The notes beneath the pieces were generated by a model. It saw only the letters and a list, made by a program, of their open reading frames with translations. It was not told the DNA's origin and made no database searches. DNA of 64,000 nt. Source: Martinezella rhizogenes. GTDB lineage: Bacteria > Pseudomonadota > Alphaproteobacteria > Rhizobiales > Rhizobiaceae. A program made the translations under genes and the position numbers. Each line of letters starts with the position of its first letter. Position 1 is the stretch's first letter. The stretch is from assembly GCA_013322215.1 (NCBI GenBank), contig JAAMEZ010000036.1, positions 124,001 to 188,000 on the forward strand. Reading direction: 5' to 3'. Positions 58,939 through 64,000 of this stretch are shown here, piece by piece.

Positions 58939-59958
58939 GTGACGACCAGCATCCGACATATCGCCAAACTCGCGGGAACCTCGGTCTCTTCAGTCTCACG
59001 CGTGCTCAACAATAGCGGCTATGCGTCTCCCGAGCTTCGGGAGCGCGTCGAGGCCGCCATCCGCACGCTGAACTACACCCCGAGCAAGGGAGCGCGTATG
59101 CTGCGCGGGGCTCCAAGCCGGATGATCGGGCTGATGCTGCCATCGATCGACGTGCCCTTCTTCGGCATCCTTGCCCACGCTATCGAGCAGGAATTGTTCC
59201 GGCGCGGCTACCAGACGCTGATCTGCAGCACGGCTGAAAACATGGACCACGAAGCGCGCTACATTTCCATGCTGCTATCCCAGCGCGTCGACGGCGTCAT
59301 CGTCGCAAGTGCCTTTGGCAGTACCTTGCATTTTGAAGCATTGCGCGACGCACATATCCCCATCGTCGCGATCGATCGCGAGCTCACGGGTATAACGGAC
59401 GACGCCATCATGGCCGATCACGAGGAAGGCGGACGATTGATGGCCCGCCATCTGATCGGCCTCGGCCATCGCGCGATCGGCATCGTCGGCGCCCCCGCCC
59501 ATAGTCAGCCGGTCCAACTTCGCCTTCGAGGTATTACGGTTGAATTGGCTGAAAATGGCATTACCCCCGCTGCCGTACGCATGGCGGAGGAACACAGCTT
59601 CGCCGCCGCCTATCCGCTGGCGAAAGAACTGGTGGCCTCACGACCCGAAATGACCGCGATCATCGGCGCGACGGATATTTCGGCGATCGCTGCAATCCAC
59701 GCCGTTCAGGATCATGGCTTTTCAGTGCCTCGTGACTATTCGGTCATCGGCTTCGACGATCTGCCGGAGGCGGCCTATGTCTTTCCGCGGTTGACGACCG
59801 TAGCGCAGCCGATCCGTGGTGTCGGCGAACAGGCAGTCCGGCGATTGGAGACGCTGATCGAAGTGCAGCAAGCAGATGGAGAGCCCCAGAACGGCGCCAT
59901 CCTCAAGGTGCCGGTCACATTGATCCAGCGCGACTCCACCGGTCCCGTCCGCAAATGA
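58939..59958 (+). CDS. LacI-family transcriptional regulator
   Basis: A 339-aa LacI-type regulator. The HTH is SIRHIAKLAGTSVSSVSRVLNNSGYASPELRERVEAAI, followed by a hinge and the sugar-binding fold (IGLMLPSIDVPFFGILAHAIEQEL; GFDDLPEAAYVFPRLTTVAQP). GTG 58939 puts the HTH at the very N-terminus, as usual; an ATG at 58849 would add ~30 atypical residues. It is divergent from kdp but converges on the sugar cluster with 24 nt between stops, and that cluster is its likely target. The inducer is unknown. Confidence 0.87.
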   Translation: MTTSIRHIAKLAGTSVSSVSRVLNNSGYASPELRERVEAAIRTLNYTPSKGARMLRGAPSRMIGLMLPSIDVPFFGILAHAIEQELFRRGYQTLICSTAENMDHEARYISMLLSQRVDGVIVASAFGSTLHFEALRDAHIPIVAIDRELTGITDDAIMADHEEGGRLMARHLIGLGHRAIGIVGAPAHSQPVQLRLRGITVELAENGITPAAVRMAEEHSFAAAYPLAKELVASRPEMTAIIGATDISAIAAIHAVQDHGFSVPRDYSVIGFDDLPEAAYVFPRLTTVAQPIRGVGEQAVRRLETLIEVQQADGEPQNGAILKVPVTLIQRDSTGPVRK

Positions 59959-59982
59959 ATGAACCGAGCCCCAAAACGAGAT

Positions 59983-60993
59983 TCATGGCCGAACGATGAC
60001 CTTGATTTCGCCTGCCAGCGGCGCGCTGCCGACCACACCCGCAACATCCTCAAGGCCGATCGTCTTCGTCACAAGCGAATCCAGCTCCAGAATCCCGCTT
60101 GCCACCATGGCGGCGGCGCGGGAATGCGTGAAGGGATTGAGATAGGCTGGCCTGATCTCGATCTCGTTGACAAGCAGATCGAACGGCAACACGGGCACTT
60201 CCAGCCCCGCCGGCGTCACACCGAACAGCACGAAGGCACCACCGCGCCGCACCATCTGAACGCCCGTCTGGAGCGTCTCGGGAACGCCGGCGCATTCTAT
60301 AACCACATCGACGCCGCCATGGGTCAACTGCCGAACGGCGGCAACCGCATCTGTCGCCGTCGGATCAAGAGCCTGCGTTGCGCCCAGCCGTAAAGCCGCT
60401 TCGCGCCGCGATAGCTGCCTCGTGATCAGGATGATCTGATCCGCGCCTGCGAGACGGGCCAGTTGCACCATGAGCAGTCCGATGACGCCGCCGCCCAATA
60501 TGGCGACGCTGTCACCCGGGCGAATCTTCGCCTTGTCGATGGCATGGATGCAGCAGGCCAGCGGCTCGCAAAAGGCGCCATGAACGGGATCGAGATCCGC
60601 AGGCAGCGTGAACGCCTGGCCGCAGGGAACCGCGACATAGTCGGCAAAGCCACCATCCCGCGTCACGCCGATGGCCTTCAGGTTGGCGCACAGGTTCGGC
60701 CGGCCACGCCTGCAAGCCGGGCATGTGCCGCAAGCGATATTCGGGTCGACCGTGACGAGTTCTCCGCCGACGAACGACGAAACGCCCTCACCCACCTCCT
60801 CCACGAGGCCGCAGAATTCATGGCCAAGCGTCACCGGGATCGCCGTTGGATATTCGCCCTTGTACATGTGCCGGTCGGATCCGCAGATGCCCGCAGCCAT
60901 TACGCGCACGACGACTTCTCCCGGCCCGGCAGTCGGTTTCTCGACCATGTGCATGGCCATATGGCCGATCGCTTCCAAACGGACTGCCCTCAT
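59983..60993 (-). CDS. Zinc-dependent alcohol/polyol dehydrogenase
   Basis: A 336-aa medium-chain dehydrogenase. Catalytic zinc ligands are Cys in AAGICGSDRHMYKGEYP and His-Glu in TLGHEFCGLVEEVG. The structural zinc site has four Cys in ACGTCPACRRGRPNLC. The cofactor fold is SVAILGGGVIGLLMVQLARLAGA. It resembles sorbitol/threonine dehydrogenases, so a polyol or sugar alcohol is a probable substrate. It is last in the predicted sugar operon, about 100 nt after the PfkB gene. Confidence 0.9.
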   Translation of the reverse strand: MRAVRLEAIGHMAMHMVEKPTAGPGEVVVRVMAAGICGSDRHMYKGEYPTAIPVTLGHEFCGLVEEVGEGVSSFVGGELVTVDPNIACGTCPACRRGRPNLCANLKAIGVTRDGGFADYVAVPCGQAFTLPADLDPVHGAFCEPLACCIHAIDKAKIRPGDSVAILGGGVIGLLMVQLARLAGADQIILITRQLSRREAALRLGATQALDPTATDAVAAVRQLTHGGVDVVIECAGVPETLQTGVQMVRRGGAFVLFGVTPAGLEVPVLPFDLLVNEIEIRPAYLNPFTHSRAAAMVASGILELDSLVTKTIGLEDVAGVVGSAPLAGEIKVIVRP

Positions 60994-61095
60994 TCGCCTC
61001 CTCCAAGCATAAGGTTCGATTCTTTGATGCTCACTGTGCCACTCCCATCGGCACTATAGCACCCAATGATGTGCATTGCGGCTCTGCTACCCGCG

Positions 61096-62154
61096 TTAAG
61101 CACAGGCGGACTGCATCTCCTTCACATCCGCCAGAAGTGCCGCCATGTCAGGGATGCCATCGGTCGCGGTCGCCCCTCCAAGGCAACGGGCGGCAGCGGC
61201 ATGGGCAGCGGCGCAGATGCGCTCGACGGGCCAATCCTCATGCAGGCCGTAGAGTACGGCGGCGCAAAAAGCGTCGCCCGCGCCGACGGTGCTGACGATA
61301 TCGGCCGGATCGACCGGTCGGGAGCGGGAGATAATTGGCTTTGCGCCCGGCGCAAACCAGAAGCAGATTTCCGGAGCGTGAATGATTGCCCCCTTGGCGA
61401 CACCCGCGATCAGCAAACGCTCACCCGCTGCCAATAATGCCGCTTCGATCAACTCCCCCTTCGCATCTCGTACGGTCATGCCGGTTGCCCTACCTGCCTC
61501 GATTTCGTTGATGACGAGGAAATCACAATATGGCAGGGCTGCGCCGACCTTTGCCGCAAACTCCGGGTCCTCGCTGGAGACGAAATCGACGCAGGTGGTC
61601 AGGCCGGCATTGTGCGCGGCCTGAAGCAAGCGCGACGCCCCCGATCGACCATCCGCATCGATGGCATCGAGACCGGGCAGCAACATCAGATAGCCAAGAT
61701 AGAAGAGGCGATAGCCGGCGTTGGCAAAGGTCGCGGGCGAGATGAGCACATCCGTCACCGCATCATTGGCACCACCATGATAGAAGAACGTACGGTTCTG
61801 CCCCGGCACGTTCATGACATGGGTATGCGCCGTCGCATGGTCGGGAAGCTCCCGCAGACCGCTGACATCGATGCCGGCGCCTTGAAGCCGCGTCTTGACA
61901 ATCCCGCCATCGATATCCGTGCCGATGCAGCCTGCCGCCGCGAGCTTTCCGGGAAAGCCGAGCGAGGCGAGATCGGTGACGACATTGGCGGCCCCGCCGC
62001 CAACGCCCACATCCTGATGCTGGATATAGGCAAGATTACCCTGTTCGGGCCAGTAGGACAGCGTATGCACGCGGTCGACGATGAAGTTTCCCGCGCAGAC
62101 GATGCCTCCCTTGTCTTTCCTTTCGCTGTCGCGAACCTCCTCCCCGGTCCGCAT
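61096..62154 (-). CDS. PfkB-family carbohydrate kinase
   Basis: A 352-aa ribokinase-like sugar kinase. Substrate-binding motif VGVGGGAANVVTDLASLG is near the N-terminus and the catalytic VSTVGAGDAFCAAVLYGL (GAGD with base Asp) is near the C-terminus. The N-terminal ~15 residues are polar and may be trimmed by a later start. The start overlaps the isomerase stop as TGATG, indicating coupling. It should phosphorylate the ketose made by the isomerase. Confidence 0.9.
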   Translation of the reverse strand: MRTGEEVRDSERKDKGGIVCAGNFIVDRVHTLSYWPEQGNLAYIQHQDVGVGGGAANVVTDLASLGFPGKLAAAGCIGTDIDGGIVKTRLQGAGIDVSGLRELPDHATAHTHVMNVPGQNRTFFYHGGANDAVTDVLISPATFANAGYRLFYLGYLMLLPGLDAIDADGRSGASRLLQAAHNAGLTTCVDFVSSEDPEFAAKVGAALPYCDFLVINEIEAGRATGMTVRDAKGELIEAALLAAGERLLIAGVAKGAIIHAPEICFWFAPGAKPIISRSRPVDPADIVSTVGAGDAFCAAVLYGLHEDWPVERICAAAHAAAARCLGGATATDGIPDMAALLADVKEMQSACA

Positions 62155-62825
62155 CAGCCACCTGCCTCATTCCAGAGTGGCCTGAGAGGCAGCTCATCCT
62201 CCTCGATCGCGGCGAAGCGCCCGATCGGCTCTAGAAAGTAGTTATCGCTATTGTCGTCATTGACCTGACTGACCTCACCGACGAAGACCGGCCCGCCGCC
62301 CTTTCGGCCGTAGAAGCGATGATAGAGCCCGGTGTGGATCGTCACGCTTTGGCCGGGGGAAAGAACCAGCGGTTCCCATGCGGCAAGTTTTCTCGGCAAG
62401 CCATCCACCGGGACGGTCACGTCATCCTGCAGCACATTGCCCTCGGCGTCGGTCGCAGCGAATTCGATCACGAGATCGCCGCCGGCCCTGTTGATGATGT
62501 CCTCCATCTTTGCCTGATGGCGATGGGTTGGCGTTACCTGCCCTTCCTCGACGAAAAGCAGCTTCTCGGCATAGGTGCGCTCGCCCTCAACACCGACGAT
62601 GCCGTTGCGCAGGCAAAACAGCACGAGACCACATTCGGCAAACCGGCCGGAGCCGAAGTCCGTGACGTCCCACCCCAGCTGATGGCTGCGCAGATATCGC
62701 GCTGCTTCCGGATTGGCGGCGAAATCCTCCGCAGTCCAATAACCCCATTCCGGCAGCGACCAACGCCAATGTTCGAGGGTTTTGCTTGCGCGCCGCAGCG
62801 CTTCGTTGATCTCGGAGCGCTTCAT
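62154..62825 (-). CDS. D-lyxose/D-mannose isomerase-family cupin
   Basis: A 223-aa protein of the D-lyxose ketol-isomerase family. VTPTHRHQAKMEDIINRAGGDLVIEF holds two metal-binding His and a Glu of the cupin barrel, and VTIHTGLYHRFYGRKGGG supplies a further His. Known members interconvert D-lyxose/D-xylulose and D-mannose/D-fructose. SLPEWGYWTAEDF near the N-terminus is typical. It is between the oxidoreductase and kinase with overlapping ends on both sides. The actual substrate here is not known. Confidence 0.85.
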   Translation of the reverse strand: MKRSEINEALRRASKTLEHWRWSLPEWGYWTAEDFAANPEAARYLRSHQLGWDVTDFGSGRFAECGLVLFCLRNGIVGVEGERTYAEKLLFVEEGQVTPTHRHQAKMEDIINRAGGDLVIEFAATDAEGNVLQDDVTVPVDGLPRKLAAWEPLVLSPGQSVTIHTGLYHRFYGRKGGGPVFVGEVSQVNDDNSDNYFLEPIGRFAAIEEDELPLRPLWNEAGG

Positions 62826-63979
62826 CGGGCGGTTGCTCCTTCGTAGTCGACCGGCACCACGATATTCTCACGGCCGGATTTCAGCGCCGCCGTCAGTACC
62901 GCGTGATGAGCCTGCGCTTCTTCCGGCGTGGCGCAGGAAAAACCATTGGCGTTTCCACCTGCCAATTCATCGACGAAGGCCGCCCACATTTGCTGGATGG
63001 CATCGGCAAAGCCGAATTCAAAGATCTTGCCGGTGATCGCCGGGAAGAGGGAGCCGTATCCGAGGTCTTCGGTGCTCCAGGCCTGCGTACCACCGGTATA
63101 ATCCATCCATTGCCATTGCCGCGGCGACTTGGTGGTAAAGAAAGCGCTCTTCTTCATGCCGAGGACGCGAATATACCAGCTATTGGCTTCGCCCGGAGCG
63201 ATACGCCAAGTCTTCAGCACCATCGGAAAATCCTGGCCGCCCGCGCTGACGCGGGTGCTGATCGTTGCGTTGTCCCAGGTCGTGCACGGCACCATGCCGC
63301 CCTTTCCGTCCGGCCGCTCGGTGATCTTCTTGACCAGTTGCGCATGCAGGGTTTGCGGACGCCAGCCGAGCCGCAAGGGTACGTGCAGGACATGCATGCC
63401 GAGATCGCCCATGCAGCCATAGTCACCGTTGATATCGGCCATGCGCTTCCAGTTGATCGGCTTCTGCCTGTCGATATCGGAGGAGTGCAGGAAGCCGGCT
63501 TCGACTTCGAGAATATCGCCCATCTCGCCGCTTTCAGCGAGCGCGATGACCTTCTGCGCTCCTGGGAAGAACGGCATTTCCGACGAGCAGCGAACCAGAA
63601 GCTTCGGGTTTTCGGCAAGAACCGCCATGATCTCGCGGTTCTGTGCCGCATCCATGCCGAACGGCTTTTCGCCAAGCAGATGCTTTCCAGCTTTTAGAAT
63701 GTCGATATAGAATTGCTGATGCAGCACATGCGGCACGGCGCAATAAACGGCGTCGACATCCGGATTGGCCAGCAGCTCCTTATAATCGCCGGTGGATTGC
63801 CGGACTGATGGCACATTGTCCTTGAACCAGTCGAGAAGTGCTGGATTGGTGTCGCAGACGGCGACGATTTCCGGTCGGGCTCTTGTATCGGCCAGATGCA
63901 GCCAACGCGCCGCAGCGCTTGCGAATTCGCGCCCCATCAAGCCGCAGCCGATGACGCCGAAGCGGAATACTCTTTTCAT
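62822..63979 (-). CDS. Gfo/Idh/MocA-family oxidoreductase
   Basis: A 385-aa NAD(P)-dependent sugar oxidoreductase. FGVIGCGLMGREFASAAARW is the cofactor motif, and LLGEKPFGMDAAQN carries the EKP with the catalytic Lys. A C-terminal alpha/beta domain of normal length follows. Family substrates include inositol, glucose and other pyranoses. Its stop overlaps the isomerase start by 4 nt. It starts 21 nt from the window edge, with a GGGAGGAGGAA-like ribosome site, so upstream members may lie outside the window. Confidence 0.9.
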   Translation of the reverse strand: MKRVFRFGVIGCGLMGREFASAAARWLHLADTRARPEIVAVCDTNPALLDWFKDNVPSVRQSTGDYKELLANPDVDAVYCAVPHVLHQQFYIDILKAGKHLLGEKPFGMDAAQNREIMAVLAENPKLLVRCSSEMPFFPGAQKVIALAESGEMGDILEVEAGFLHSSDIDRQKPINWKRMADINGDYGCMGDLGMHVLHVPLRLGWRPQTLHAQLVKKITERPDGKGGMVPCTTWDNATISTRVSAGGQDFPMVLKTWRIAPGEANSWYIRVLGMKKSAFFTTKSPRQWQWMDYTGGTQAWSTEDLGYGSLFPAITGKIFEFGFADAIQQMWAAFVDELAGGNANGFSCATPEEAQAHHAVLTAALKSGRENIVVPVDYEGATAR

Positions 63980-64000
63980 CGTTCCTCCTCCCAGGATGCG

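Noticed and set aside
1..64000. tRNA, rRNA, insertion sequences, integrases or attachment-site repeats
   Set aside because: I looked for cloverleaf-like segments, transposase motifs and flanking direct repeats by eye and saw none; a dedicated tRNA or IS search could still find something subtle.

Overview
The window reads as a chromosome or large-replicon segment from a soil alphaproteobacterium of the Rhizobium/Agrobacterium group. The GC-rich codon use, the pairing of LacI, ROK and GlxA-type regulators with catabolic operons, an Agrobacterium-type uronate dehydrogenase, stand-alone LigD-polymerase and DUF2934 proteins, and a putative EcfG-type stress promoter all point there. No rRNA, tRNA, IS element, prophage or CRISPR array is visible. 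About 67 genes are supported, including four microproteins of 26-64 aa.

Layout. 0-9 kb is a loose mix: M19 dipeptidase, AraC regulator, VOC protein, GST divergent from a GlxA-type regulator, a putative glycosyltransferase and small secreted or membrane proteins. 8.6-15.3 kb is a four-carbon sugar-acid (tetronate) catabolic operon, ltnD-otnK-otnC-otnI-denD-SDR, divergent from a LacI repressor, with a 36-bp perfect palindrome over its promoter. 15-21 kb holds an HtrA-like protease without a signal peptide, a MarR/FAD-monooxygenase pair, a six-repeat predicted beta-propeller and a DUF1311 secreted protein. 21-25 kb is a three-subunit membrane-bound FAD sugar (gluconate-type) dehydrogenase.

26-35.2 kb is a predicted chitooligosaccharide utilisation locus: a ROK regulator converging on an operon of family-5 binding protein, two Opp-type permeases, two ATPases, a GNAT acetyltransferase and a GH20 beta-N-acetylhexosaminidase. 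35.6-45.6 kb is mixed: RidA, a GT25 glycosyltransferase, an SDR, a LigD-type polymerase, an isoprenylcysteine-methyltransferase-like protein, a GST, small Lys/Ala-rich proteins, cardiolipin synthase, an EEP-family hydrolase and uronate dehydrogenase. 45.5-49.4 kb is a complete sulfate importer (sbp-cysT-cysW-cysA).

49.5-58.4 kb is a complete high-affinity potassium system transcribed leftward: microprotein-kdpF-kdpA-microprotein-kdpB-kdpC-kdpD-kdpE, followed by a PtsN-like IIA protein. A close match to the E. coli KdpE operator lies at the expected distance upstream. 58.9-64 kb holds a LacI regulator and an unassigned sugar pathway (Gfo/Idh/MocA oxidoreductase, D-lyxose-isomerase-family cupin, PfkB kinase, zinc alcohol dehydrogenase).

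The main themes are uptake and oxidation of plant- or soil-derived sugars and sugar acids (tetronates, uronates, chitin oligomers, aldonates, one unknown sugar) together with ion and sulfur homeostasis. The parts most worth follow-up are the kdp microproteins with the linked PtsN paralogue, the propeller protein, the palindromic operator and the sugar cluster at the right edge. All function calls are by motif recognition and memory of families; no database search was run.
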